Origin: Cognataquiflexum aquatile
GTDB taxonomy: Bacteria; Bacteroidota; Bacteroidia; Cytophagales; Cyclobacteriaceae
Direction of reading: 5' to 3'
Length of the DNA stretch: 64,000 nucleotides
NCBI RefSeq assembly: GCF_003316845.1
Contig: NZ_QMIK01000004.1
Coordinates: 434,001 to 498,000 of the forward strand
The position numbers and the translations under genes are program-made. Every line of letters starts with the position of its first letter. Position 1 is the stretch's first letter. A model generated the notes under the pieces. It was given only the letters and a program-made list of their open reading frames with translations, did not search any database and was not told the origin of the DNA. Positions 56,031-64,000 of this stretch are shown here, one piece after another.

Positions 56031-57122
56031 ATGGAAGATCAAATTCAAATTCTTGCTTTTGTGAAAAAAATTTGGTCAAAACGAAGAATTGTAATGTTAT
56101 CAACAATGATTTCATTAGTTTTTGGTTTTTTCTTTGTTTTTTCAATTCCTAATGAATTTACTGCGACAAGCACATTTATTCCCCAATCTTCTGATTCAAA
56201 AAGTGGGATTGGTTCATTGGGCGGAATTGCTTCCCTTGCGGGAATAAATCTAGGTGATTTGAGTTCTAGTTCTGATATTCCCCCTTCTTTATATCCTAAA
56301 CTAGTATCTTCAGTGAAATTTAAAAAAGCCATTATAAATTCTAAATTAAAAGTAACTGAGTTAAATAAAGAAGTAACATATGGTGAATATTTTGAGGAAA
56401 TTTATAAGCCTGGAATATTAGTAAAAGTAAGAAAATACACTATTGGATTACCTGATTTATTAATTGGTTCGATTTTAACACAAATTAGAGGTATGCAAGA
56501 TACCCTTGAAGGTATCAGTTATGAAAATCTGACACCATTATCAGAAACTGATATTAGCCATTTTAAAAGAATTGATTCTCAACTTTCCATTTTTTCGAAT
56601 AAAAAAGAAGGATTTGTACAACTTTCATATAAAATGCCGGATCCAATTCTGGCAGCTCAAATGGCTTTATTTGTTGAAAATTTACTTCAAAAAGAATTGA
56701 TAGAATTTAAAATCAAAAACGCAGAATTTCAGCTCAAGTATACTGAGAAGAGATATAATGAAAAAAAAAAGGAATTTGAATCGATACAAAACAGACTTTC
56801 AGATTTTAGAGATCGAAATCAAAATATTTCCACAGCTTATGCAAATAATCAATTAGAGGTTTTAGAAGCTGAATATAATTTCGCATTTAATATTTACAAT
56901 GAGCTTGCAAAACAGTTAGAACAATCCAAATTGCAAGTAAGTAAAGACACACCTGTTTTTTCAATAATTCAGCCAGTTTCTATTCCGTCTGAAAAGTCAG
57001 CACCAAATAGAATAAATATACTTATTGCTATAACACTTTTAGGGTTTACTATTTCTGTAGCATATATTTTTGGTATTGAGTACTTTTCTAAAGTTAAAAG
57101 TCAATGGGAAAATTTGATTTGA
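56031..57122 (+). CDS. Wzz/chain-length determinant family protein
   Basis: 363 aa. Membrane helices at about residues 20-40 and 325-346 flank a periplasmic region with a coiled coil (about 225-300, FQLKYTEKRYNEKKKEFESI). FTATSTFIPQSSDSKSGIGS is the Wzz N-terminal beta region. There is no cytosolic kinase domain, so it is Wzz-like rather than a full tyrosine-autokinase Wzc. It sets polymer length or couples export. From here on the DNA is visibly more AT-rich than in ugd. Confidence 0.85.
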   Translation: MEDQIQILAFVKKIWSKRRIVMLSTMISLVFGFFFVFSIPNEFTATSTFIPQSSDSKSGIGSLGGIASLAGINLGDLSSSSDIPPSLYPKLVSSVKFKKAIINSKLKVTELNKEVTYGEYFEEIYKPGILVKVRKYTIGLPDLLIGSILTQIRGMQDTLEGISYENLTPLSETDISHFKRIDSQLSIFSNKKEGFVQLSYKMPDPILAAQMALFVENLLQKELIEFKIKNAEFQLKYTEKRYNEKKKEFESIQNRLSDFRDRNQNISTAYANNQLEVLEAEYNFAFNIYNELAKQLEQSKLQVSKDTPVFSIIQPVSIPSEKSAPNRINILIAITLLGFTISVAYIFGIEYFSKVKSQWENLI

Positions 57123-57166
57123 TCCATTCATTTAATTTCATTAATGTAAATTTTGGCAATTGATTG

Positions 57167-58333
57167 ATGGAAACAACTGGTAAATTTATTTCGCTTGTTA
57201 AAGACCTTTTCATAAATAAGGAATTAATTTCTTTACATGAACCCATTTTTATTGGAAATGAGAGGAAATATCTACTTGATGCTATTGATTCAACTTTTGT
57301 TTCTTCTGTGGGTCAATATGTGAATAGATTTGAAGAAATGATCGCTCGTATTTCAGGGTCAAAATATGCAGTAGCAACCGTAAATGGTACTGCAGCTCTT
57401 CATACTGCACTTTTGGTTTCAGGCGTAAAAAGAGGAGATATTGTTATTTCCCAAGCTCTTACTTTTGTAGCAACCTGCAATGCCATAAGTTACATTGGGG
57501 CCTCAAATGTATTTGTTGATGTGGATATTGAAACTTTAGGGATGTCACCGGACTCACTTTTAAAGTGGCTTGAAAAAAACACTATTTTTAAGACTAATCC
57601 TGACACAGGATTAAAATCATCCTACTATAAAAATACTAATCAAAGAATATCAGCAATTGTACCGATGCATACTTTTGGGCATTCGTGTAGAATTGACAAA
57701 ATATCTGATATAGCTTCTGAATATCACATTCCTTTAATAGAAGATGCAGCAGAATCTATAGGGTCCTATTTCAAAGGGAAACATACTGGAAGCTTTGGCA
57801 AAGTTGGTGTTTTCAGTTTCAATGGAAATAAGACAGTTACATCTGGTGGTGGTGGTGCAATCGTCACCGATGATGAACAAATTGCCAAACTAGCTAAGCA
57901 TTTAACAACACAAGCAAAGGTTCCCCACCAATGGGACTTTTTCCATGATAGTATAGGTTACAATTATAGAATGCCCAATTTGAATGCTGCATTGGCATGT
58001 GCCCAATTGGAACAGTTAGATTTATATGTAAAAAATAAAAGAGAACTTGCCGACATTTATTTGGATTTTTTTAGACAAACAGAGGATATTAAATTTGTTG
58101 TTGAACCCATGCATAATGAGTCAAATTACTGGCTTTGCTCGATCAGGCTAAAAGATAAAACTGAAAGAGATAAGTTTTTGAAAGAAACCAATGAGAATTC
58201 TGTAATGACGCGACCGGCATGGACACTGATGTCCGAATTACCTATGTTTCGGAACTCTGTTCATGATGGTTTACCAAGTAGTATTGAGATAGCTCAAACC
58301 CTAGTCAATATTCCAAGTGGGGTAAGGTTGTAG
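57167..58333 (+). CDS. legC: LegC-type aminotransferase (DegT/DnrJ/EryC1/StrS family)
   Basis: 388 aa from ATG 57167 (a TTG lies just before). PLP sugar aminotransferase: HEPIFIGNERKYLLDAIDST and STFVSSVGQYVNRFEE match the LegC subfamily, VNGTAALHTALLVSGV the cofactor site, IEDAAESIGS the conserved Asp, and FNGNKTVTSGGGGAI the PLP lysine. In legionaminic acid synthesis it places an amine at C4 of the 6-deoxy-4-keto sugar made by LegB. LegB is not seen upstream. It starts the nonulosonate operon; the next gene is 28 bp away. Confidence 0.9.
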   Translation: METTGKFISLVKDLFINKELISLHEPIFIGNERKYLLDAIDSTFVSSVGQYVNRFEEMIARISGSKYAVATVNGTAALHTALLVSGVKRGDIVISQALTFVATCNAISYIGASNVFVDVDIETLGMSPDSLLKWLEKNTIFKTNPDTGLKSSYYKNTNQRISAIVPMHTFGHSCRIDKISDIASEYHIPLIEDAAESIGSYFKGKHTGSFGKVGVFSFNGNKTVTSGGGGAIVTDDEQIAKLAKHLTTQAKVPHQWDFFHDSIGYNYRMPNLNAALACAQLEQLDLYVKNKRELADIYLDFFRQTEDIKFVVEPMHNESNYWLCSIRLKDKTERDKFLKETNENSVMTRPAWTLMSELPMFRNSVHDGLPSSIEIAQTLVNIPSGVRL

Positions 58334-58361
58334 TATAATTGAAATTATTTGATAAATAATA

Positions 58362-59384
58362 ATGGAGAAAGTTCTAATTATTGCCGAAGCAGGTGTCAAC
58401 CATAATGGTGACTTTGAGAAAGCCAAAGAGCTAATAAAAGTAGCTGCAGATTCAGGAGCTGACTTTGTGAAATTTCAAACTTTTAAAGCTGAAAAACTTG
58501 TAAGCAAATCAGCCAAAAAAGCCCAATACCAAGAGCTCAATTTAAAGGATGCAGATAATTCTCAATTTTCAATGTTAAAAAAACTCGAGATTCCGGAAGA
58601 ATGGTATTTAAATTTGATAAATTATTCAAAAAGTTTGAGCATTAAATTTTTATCTACAGGATTTGATGAAGAAAGCATTGATTTTTTAGAAACCTTTGAA
58701 CCGGAACTATATAAACTGCCATCAGGTGAAATCACGAATAAGCTATTGATACAACATATAGCCCAAAAAGGAAAGCCCATAATTCTTTCCACAGGGATGG
58801 CTTATATGAAGGAGATTGAAGATGCCATCAACGTGATTGAGAATGAAGGATTGGATAGAAGCTATATTACTGTTTTGCATTGTAATACCGAATACCCTAC
58901 CCCTATGGAAGATGTAAATTTAAAAGCCATGCTTCATATAGAAAGAGAGTTGGGGGTAAAAATTGGCTATTCTGATCATACTTTGGGCATTGAGGTTCCT
59001 ATTGCTGCTGTGGCACTTGGGGCTAGAGTCATTGAAAAACATTTTACTTTGGACAAATCTTTACCGGGCCCGGACCATAAAGCTTCATTGGAGCCGATAG
59101 AATTGAAAAATATGGTCAGTGCCATTAGAAATATCGAATTAGCTATTTTTGGCAGTGGAATTAAGGAGCCAAGTGAAAGTGAAATTAAAAACAAGATATT
59201 AGGGCGAAAAAGTTTATATGCTTCCAAGGAAATTGAGGTAGGTGAATTTATAAAGAAAGAAGACATCATTGCTCTCAGGCCTGGCGATGGTATTTCTCCA
59301 ATGGATTATGAAAAAGTAGTTGGTAAAAAAACCAAAGAAAGATTTTCTAAATTTGAAAAGATTACTTTAGATAAAATAATATGA
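58362..59384 (+). CDS. legI: N-acetylneuraminate/legionaminate synthase (NeuB/LegI family)
   Basis: 340 aa. Condenses the amino sugar with phosphoenolpyruvate. MEKVLIIAEAGVNHNGDFEK, VKFQTFKAEKLV, STGMAYMKEI, HCNTEYPTP, GYSDHTLGIEVPIAAVA and EKHFTLDKSLPGPDHKASL form the TIM barrel with metal and PEP sites. A C-terminal SAF (antifreeze-like) domain runs from about residue 280. LegC and PtmE-like neighbours make legionaminate more likely than sialic acid. Overlaps the next gene by 4 nt. Confidence 0.92.
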   Translation: MEKVLIIAEAGVNHNGDFEKAKELIKVAADSGADFVKFQTFKAEKLVSKSAKKAQYQELNLKDADNSQFSMLKKLEIPEEWYLNLINYSKSLSIKFLSTGFDEESIDFLETFEPELYKLPSGEITNKLLIQHIAQKGKPIILSTGMAYMKEIEDAINVIENEGLDRSYITVLHCNTEYPTPMEDVNLKAMLHIERELGVKIGYSDHTLGIEVPIAAVALGARVIEKHFTLDKSLPGPDHKASLEPIELKNMVSAIRNIELAIFGSGIKEPSESEIKNKILGRKSLYASKEIEVGEFIKKEDIIALRPGDGISPMDYEKVVGKKTKERFSKFEKITLDKII

Positions 59385-60328
59385 TAATTAAACATTTTAC
59401 TTTCAAGGATATAGAAATTTTTTTACCAAAAGAAAAAGAGATAGTTGGTAATACAGACTTAATCAGGTTTAACCATGTCGCCTCAGCAGAAAATATTGAT
59501 TCTGATTCGCTTGATTGGATTAATTCGACAAGACTTGGAAAAGAAGAAATTTTAAAGAAAACTCCTGCAAAGGTTGTAATATGTGATAAAGGAGTTGTTA
59601 TCTCACCAGAAATCCAGATTTTAAAATGTGTTATAAAAGTAGATAATCCTAAACTTACATTTTCTCGAGTTGTAAATGGATTATTTCGAAAAGAACAAAA
59701 AGTTGAAATTCATCCTTCAGCTTTTATCAGTTCTAGTGCTAAGATTGGGAATAATGTTTCCATTGGTCCATTTACTTTTATAGGCGATTGTGAAATAGGG
59801 GATGGCACTACTATTGGAAGTAATTGTAGTATAAAAGATAGTGTATTTATTGGTCAGAATGTTTATATCGATTCAAATACAGTAATTGGTTCAGAAGGGT
59901 TTGGTTATATTAAAAATGAGGATAGTGTTTTTGAAAAATTTCCTCATATTTCCGGAGTGATAATTAAAGATAATGTTGAAATAGGCTCGAATACAAGTAT
60001 TGATAGGGGATCTTTAAAACCCACAATAATTGAAGAAGGAGTTAAAATTGATAATTTAGTCCATATAGCTCATAATGTCTTAATTGGCCGAAATTCTGCT
60101 ATCATTGCTAATGCTATGATTGCCGGAAGCACACGAATAGGGGAAAATTGCTGGATTGCTCCATCAAGCTCAATTTTGGAACACCTGGTTATTGGAAATA
60201 ATGTGACCGTGGGAGTTGGTGCTGTTGTAACCAAAAATATTCCTGACAATGAAGTTTGGACAGGATCTCCGGCTAGACCAATAAAGGATTTTGTCAAAAT
60301 TCAACAAAAATTGAAAGAGGCATTATGA
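59381..60328 (+). CDS. LpxD-like left-handed beta-helix acyltransferase
   Basis: 315 aa. An N-terminal alpha/beta domain (about residues 1-100) resembles the nucleotide-binding domain of LpxD; hexapeptide repeats run from about 108 (HPSAFISSSAKIGNNVSIGP) to about 290, with the catalytic-type His in VHIAHNVLIGRN. A normal LegH acetyltransferase is about 200 aa and lacks the N-domain. So it may N-acylate the sugar with acetyl or a larger acyl group. 4-nt overlaps on both sides put it firmly in the operon. Confidence 0.8.
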   Translation: MIIKHFTFKDIEIFLPKEKEIVGNTDLIRFNHVASAENIDSDSLDWINSTRLGKEEILKKTPAKVVICDKGVVISPEIQILKCVIKVDNPKLTFSRVVNGLFRKEQKVEIHPSAFISSSAKIGNNVSIGPFTFIGDCEIGDGTTIGSNCSIKDSVFIGQNVYIDSNTVIGSEGFGYIKNEDSVFEKFPHISGVIIKDNVEIGSNTSIDRGSLKPTIIEEGVKIDNLVHIAHNVLIGRNSAIIANAMIAGSTRIGENCWIAPSSSILEHLVIGNNVTVGVGAVVTKNIPDNEVWTGSPARPIKDFVKIQQKLKEAL

Positions 60329-61476
60329 AAATATTGTCTTTTACATCAATTAGATCAGATTATGATTTGCTCTTTGATTTATACAAGCTTTTAGATGATG
60401 ATTCCGACGTTGATTTTCGACTTTTTGTTAGTGGAGCACATCTTTCAAGTTCCTATGGCAAGTCCATTGACAATATAAAACAAGACGGTTTTAATATTTT
60501 AGCAGAAGTAGAAACATTAATTGATGGTGATTCAGTTAGTTCAAGAGTTAAATCAGCAAGTATTTTTTTTCAAAACTCCATTGACATTGTTAATTTTTTT
60601 CAGCCTGATTTAATATTGTTTGTTGGGGATCGTGAGGATGCAATTGTAATTCCAATTATAGCATCATACCTTAAGATTCCAACCATCCATTTTTATGGTG
60701 GAGATCATGTAACTGATGGAAATGTTGATAATCCTATTAGGCATGCAGCTTCAAAACTAGCCTCTGTACATTTTGTTACTTTGCCTGAGCACAAGAGCAG
60801 ATTAATAAGAATGGGCGAAGAAGAGTCTAGGATTCATGTTATTGGAAATATATCATTGGATAAGATTGTTTCATTCAATCCAATTAGTGTTTCAGAGTTA
60901 GGAAAGCACTTTAGAATAGTTAGCTTTCCCACGAACTTTGCGGTACTTATTTTTCATCCTATACTTTCTGATTTAGAAAATTCAATTAATGATTTCAGGT
61001 CAATTTTAGAGGCATTAAACAAATTAGAAATCACCGTATTTTGCGGATATCCAAATACAGATTCGGGAAACCGTCAAATAATTGATGAAATAGAAAGAAA
61101 TAGGGAGCGACCTAGATTTATTGCATATAAGAATTTATCTCGAGAGTTGTTTTTAACCCTTTTCTATTATAGTTCCTTTGTAATTGGGAACTCATCATCC
61201 GGAATTCTTGAAGCAGCAAGCTTAAAAAAGCCGGTGATAAATGTTGGGTTGAGGCAAATGGGAAGATACGCAGACGGAAATGTTCAATTTTGCGAGGGTA
61301 ATGTTGATTCAGTAATTTCTGCAATAAATTTAGCAACTAGCGATTCCTATAGATCGCATATTGCAAATGTAAAAAATTCATATGGGGATGGAAAAAGTGC
61401 GAATAAAGCTTATAACCTCATTAAATCAATAAAATTTAATGACTTAGTATATAAAACCTTTGATCCCTTGAAGTGA
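60325..61476 (+). CDS. legG: UDP/GDP-sugar 2-epimerase, hydrolysing (NeuC/LegG family)
   Basis: 383 aa. GT-B fold: starts MKILSFTSIRSDYDLLFDLY, then LILFVGDREDAIVIPI, HFYGGDHVTDGNVDNPIRHA (20 residues) and IGNSSSGILEAASLKKPVIN with the nucleotide-binding loop. Releases the nucleotide while inverting C2, giving the free amino sugar for LegI. The His of GGDH and Asp of VGDRED are conserved. Its stop overlaps the next start by 1 nt. Confidence 0.88.
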   Translation: MKILSFTSIRSDYDLLFDLYKLLDDDSDVDFRLFVSGAHLSSSYGKSIDNIKQDGFNILAEVETLIDGDSVSSRVKSASIFFQNSIDIVNFFQPDLILFVGDREDAIVIPIIASYLKIPTIHFYGGDHVTDGNVDNPIRHAASKLASVHFVTLPEHKSRLIRMGEEESRIHVIGNISLDKIVSFNPISVSELGKHFRIVSFPTNFAVLIFHPILSDLENSINDFRSILEALNKLEITVFCGYPNTDSGNRQIIDEIERNRERPRFIAYKNLSRELFLTLFYYSSFVIGNSSSGILEAASLKKPVINVGLRQMGRYADGNVQFCEGNVDSVISAINLATSDSYRSHIANVKNSYGDGKSANKAYNLIKSIKFNDLVYKTFDPLK

Positions 61477-62144
61477 TGAAAAATGTAATTGTAATTTCAG
61501 CCCATCCTGATGATGAAACTTTAGGTGTTGGTGGTACCCTATTAAAGCATAAGGAGATAGGAGATAAACTTTTTTGGATCATTGCTACCAAAATTTCTGA
61601 GGATGAAGGTTTTTCAAAGGAGAGAGTAAATTCTCGCCAAGATGAAATTGAAAAAGTAAGTAGAAGATTTGGGTTTGAAGAGGTGTTTTTTCTTAATTAT
61701 TCTACCATGAGTTTAAGTAGTTCTTCAGTAGTTGGACTTGTCCCTAGACTTTCTAAAATATTTCAGGAGATTAAACCTGAAATTTTATTTTCTTTGAATC
61801 GATCTGATGCTCATTCAGACCACAGATATTTATCAGATGCTGTGATGGCATGTACTAAATCTTTTCGTTATCCTTTTTTGAAAAAGGTATTAATGTATGA
61901 ATGTCTATCAGAAACAGAATTTGCCCCTGCTTTTCCTGAGAAAGTCTTCTTACCTAATTATTTTGTTGATATAAGTGAATTTCTTGAAAAAAAAATTGAA
62001 ATAATGCGAATATATTCCTCAGAATTAGGAGACCATCCTTTTCCACGAAGTGAGAGAAATATAAGAGCCTTAGCTACTTATCGTGGGGCAGTAGCAGGCT
62101 GCGAATACGCTGAAGCTTTTCAGATTGTGAAAATTATTGATTAA
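61476..62144 (+). CDS. PIG-L family N-deacetylase
   Basis: 222 aa from ATG 61476, overlapping the TGA of legG; an in-frame GTG is one codon earlier. Metal site ISAHPDDETLGVGG at the N-terminus and the downstream HSDH in NRSDAHSDHRYL are intact. The family removes acetyl groups from N-acetylglucosamine-like substrates. In this operon it may expose an amine that another acyl group then replaces, or act on the LegI product. Not part of the minimal legionaminate pathway. Confidence 0.88.
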   Translation: MKNVIVISAHPDDETLGVGGTLLKHKEIGDKLFWIIATKISEDEGFSKERVNSRQDEIEKVSRRFGFEEVFFLNYSTMSLSSSSVVGLVPRLSKIFQEIKPEILFSLNRSDAHSDHRYLSDAVMACTKSFRYPFLKKVLMYECLSETEFAPAFPEKVFLPNYFVDISEFLEKKIEIMRIYSSELGDHPFPRSERNIRALATYRGAVAGCEYAEAFQIVKIID

Positions 62145-62156
62145 AAACACCAAGAA

Positions 62157-63206
62157 GTGAGAAATTTTTCAGAACATCTCTTAAATATTGATCAGAGTGT
62201 AAGAGTTGCGCTTAAAAGGCTGGATGAACTTGCTGCAGATGCTATCATCTTCTTGATAGATGAGGACAATCGGTTAATAGGTTCTTTAACCGATGGTGAT
62301 TTAAGACGAGGGTTTTTAAGGGGTCTTGGGTTTGAAGATCATCTAAACAAATTTATCCAGCCAAATCCTAAATTTATAAACAAAGAAAAATATGATTTAA
62401 AATCAGTTATCGAATTAAGGGAGAGGTATTTTGTAGTCTTACCTGTAGTTGATTCAGATAATAAAGTAGTTAATGTAGTTAATTTTCGTCATCAATCATC
62501 TTATCTTCCCGTAGATGCCTTAATTATGGCGGGAGGTAGGGGAGAAAGATTAAGGCCACTCACTGATCACATACCTAAGCCCCTACTAAAGGTTGGAGAA
62601 AAACCAATCCTTGAAATGAATATAGATAGGCTTTTGAAGTTCGGAGTTGATGATATTTGGATTTCTGTTAAATATCTTGGAGACCAAATCCAGGATTATT
62701 TTAAGAATGGAAGTGATAAAAGTATTCATATTCAGTATGTTAGAGAAGAAAAGCCTTTAGGTACGGCTGGGGCGTTAGCATTGGTAGAAAATTTTGTTCA
62801 TGATTACATTTTATTAATGAATTCTGATCTATTGACTAATATTAATCTTGAAGATTTTTTTGTATTTTTTAAAGAAAATGAAGCTGATTTTGCGGTCGCT
62901 TGCATTCCTTACCAGGTTAACATTCCTTATGCAGTAATGGAGACAAGAGGCCATTTTGTTGTCGGGCTAAAAGAAAAACCAACCTATACCCATTACTCCA
63001 ATGCTGGAATATATTTGATGAAAAAGGAAATTATAAATAAAATTCCAAAGAATGAGTTTTATAATGCTACGGATTTAATGGATCAACTAATTCAAATTGG
63101 AAAAAAAGTTGTTGCATATCCATTAATGGGGTATTGGTTAGATATTGGTAAGCATGAGGATTACAAGAAAGCCCAAGAAGATATTAAACATATAAATTTC
63201 AAATGA
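62157..63206 (+). CDS. CBS-pair nucleotidyltransferase (PtmE-like)
   Basis: 349 aa starting at GTG 62157. Two CBS domains come first (about residues 1-115, DAIIFLIDEDNRLIGSLTDG, then YFVVLPVVDSDNKVVNVV), followed by a sugar-1-phosphate nucleotidyltransferase (LIMAGGRGERLRPLTDHIPK at about 123, KPLLKVGEKPILE, VREEKPLGTAGAL). This matches PtmE, which loads GlcN-1-phosphate with GDP in the Campylobacter legionaminate route. GMP versus other nucleotide use is inferred. A 12-bp gap precedes it, and it overlaps the next gene by 4 nt. Confidence 0.87.
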   Translation: MRNFSEHLLNIDQSVRVALKRLDELAADAIIFLIDEDNRLIGSLTDGDLRRGFLRGLGFEDHLNKFIQPNPKFINKEKYDLKSVIELRERYFVVLPVVDSDNKVVNVVNFRHQSSYLPVDALIMAGGRGERLRPLTDHIPKPLLKVGEKPILEMNIDRLLKFGVDDIWISVKYLGDQIQDYFKNGSDKSIHIQYVREEKPLGTAGALALVENFVHDYILLMNSDLLTNINLEDFFVFFKENEADFAVACIPYQVNIPYAVMETRGHFVVGLKEKPTYTHYSNAGIYLMKKEIINKIPKNEFYNATDLMDQLIQIGKKVVAYPLMGYWLDIGKHEDYKKAQEDIKHINFK

Positions 63207-63919
63207 AAATACTTGTTACTATTTGTGCTCGAGGCGGGTCAAAGGGAATTCCGGGTAAAAATATATTGCCTTTAAACAATAAACCTTTATTACATTACAC
63301 TTTAGAAACAGCTTTTGCATTTTGTGAAAAATATGGAGCGGATTTGCAAATCAGTACCGATAGTCAAGAGATTTTAGATTGTGCTGGTTTGAAGGGATAC
63401 CGTACAGCATATAAAAGGCCTGAAGAATTAGCAACTGATCAAGCTGGAAAAATGGATTCAATCAGACAGGCATGGGTGTTTGCTGAATCGAATTTCGGAA
63501 AAAATTATGATTATGTTTTGGATTTAGATGTTACATCGCCATTACGAAATTTGCGAGATTTGGAATCAGCCTTAGAAATTCTAATTAACTTTCCGAATGC
63601 GTTAAATATTTTTTCGGTTAACAAAGCATCTAGAAATCCATATTTCAATATGGTTGAAGAGAGTGGTGATGGGTTTGTAAAAGTGGTAAAAGATTTTGGT
63701 GAGTTAAAATCGCGGCAAGAGGCACCAATAGTTTATGATATGAATGCTTCTTTTTACATTTTTACAAGAGAATATATGAAGGGCAATTTTTTTATCAGTA
63801 CAACTGAAAGATCATTGGCATATGTAATGCCTCATATTTGTTTTGATATAGATGAACCAATTGATTTCAAAATAATGGAATTGTTGATGAAAGATGGTTC
63901 CTTAGGCTTTAAATTATGA
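63203..63919 (+). CDS. legF: CMP-nonulosonate cytidylyltransferase (NeuA/LegF/PtmB family)
   Basis: 238 aa. Activates the nonulosonate with CTP. ILVTICARGGSKGIPGKNIL holds the CTP-binding loop, QISTDSQEILD and LDLDVTSPLRNLRDL the sugar site and Asp, and QEAPIVYDMNASFYIF the family C-terminal half. The short, NeuA-only form is typical of bacterial clusters. ATGA overlap with the following oxidoreductase gene. Confidence 0.9.
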   Translation: MKILVTICARGGSKGIPGKNILPLNNKPLLHYTLETAFAFCEKYGADLQISTDSQEILDCAGLKGYRTAYKRPEELATDQAGKMDSIRQAWVFAESNFGKNYDYVLDLDVTSPLRNLRDLESALEILINFPNALNIFSVNKASRNPYFNMVEESGDGFVKVVKDFGELKSRQEAPIVYDMNASFYIFTREYMKGNFFISTTERSLAYVMPHICFDIDEPIDFKIMELLMKDGSLGFKL

Positions 63920-64000
63920 AAGTTCTGATAGTTGGATTGGGGTCCATTGCCCAAAAACATATTTTTGCTTTAAATTCAATTGATCCTTCTTTTAAATGTT
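63916..64000 (+). CDS. Gfo/Idh/MocA-like oxidoreductase, partial
   Basis: Only 28 residues are visible before the right edge. MKVLIVGLGSIAQKHIFAL is a Rossmann start (GLGSIAQKH) of the Gfo/Idh/MocA type. It begins 4 nt inside the CMP-synthetase gene, so it belongs to the operon and may modify a sugar. Family call is from the short N-terminus only. Confidence 0.6.
   Translation, partial: MKVLIVGLGSIAQKHIFALNSIDPSFKC

Overview
The window looks like a chromosomal segment of a Bacteroidota bacterium, most likely order Cytophagales (Cyclobacteriaceae-like). The evidence is AT-rich DNA with AT-rich spacers, weak ribosome binding sites, TAnnTTTG-like promoter boxes, many lipoproteins and exported peptidases, a histone H1-like small protein, SLBB-rich polysaccharide export, DUF5916 and DUF2911 proteins, and an alpha-oxoamine synthase of the type linked to sphingo- or sulfonolipids. 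The assignment comes from protein families only; no rRNA gene is present.

Layout. 1-6.9 kb: a PmoA-like/PVC-type dehydrogenase lipoprotein that runs off the left edge, an M14 peptidase and a small membrane protein. 6.9-8.4 kb: an array of short hairpins (REP-like) beside an IS200-like/RAYT transposase, followed by a 28-bp-period array of AT-rich hairpins whose stems vary in a base-paired way. 8.4-16.3 kb: a SatD/DUF3307/phosphoesterase operon, a DUF5916 outer-membrane protein, a CASTOR/POLLUX-like channel, a VF530 protein and small membrane proteins. 16.3-23.4 kb: an accessory-looking stretch with an MlrC-like M81 lipoprotein, DUF4265, a 56-aa membrane protein, three copies of a dispersed 260-bp repeat, a Crp/Fnr regulator with an outer-membrane-like protein, and a tRNA-Ser(UGA) whose 3' end and terminator are duplicated.

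23.6-48.2 kb is mostly housekeeping: a CBS protein, acetate kinase, NfeD, M1 peptidase, histone H1-like protein, alpha-oxoamine synthase, biotin carboxylase, DUF1015, Maf, a TolC/adaptor efflux pair with L-serine dehydratase beta, class IV aminotransferase, thymidylate synthase, an MMPL transporter, an EEP-family hydrolase, M24 peptidase, DUF2911 and penicillin acylase.

48.4-64 kb is a surface polysaccharide locus. It has a winged-helix regulator with a nucleotidyltransferase-like tail, an SLBB export protein, two nucleotide-sugar dehydrogenases, a WbpP-like epimerase and a Wzz-type protein. A tightly packed, more AT-rich operon follows for a nonulosonic acid, most likely legionaminic acid by the GDP-linked route: LegC, LegI/NeuB, an LpxD-like acyltransferase, LegG/NeuC, a PIG-L deacetylase, a PtmE-like CBS nucleotidyltransferase, a CMP-sugar synthetase, and the start of a Gfo/Idh/MocA oxidoreductase cut by the right edge. 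The 4,6-dehydratase (LegB) is not in the window. The signals with most novelty are the two hairpin arrays around the RAYT gene, the dispersed repeat with a swapped stem, and the unusual acyltransferase/deacetylase pair in the nonulosonate operon.
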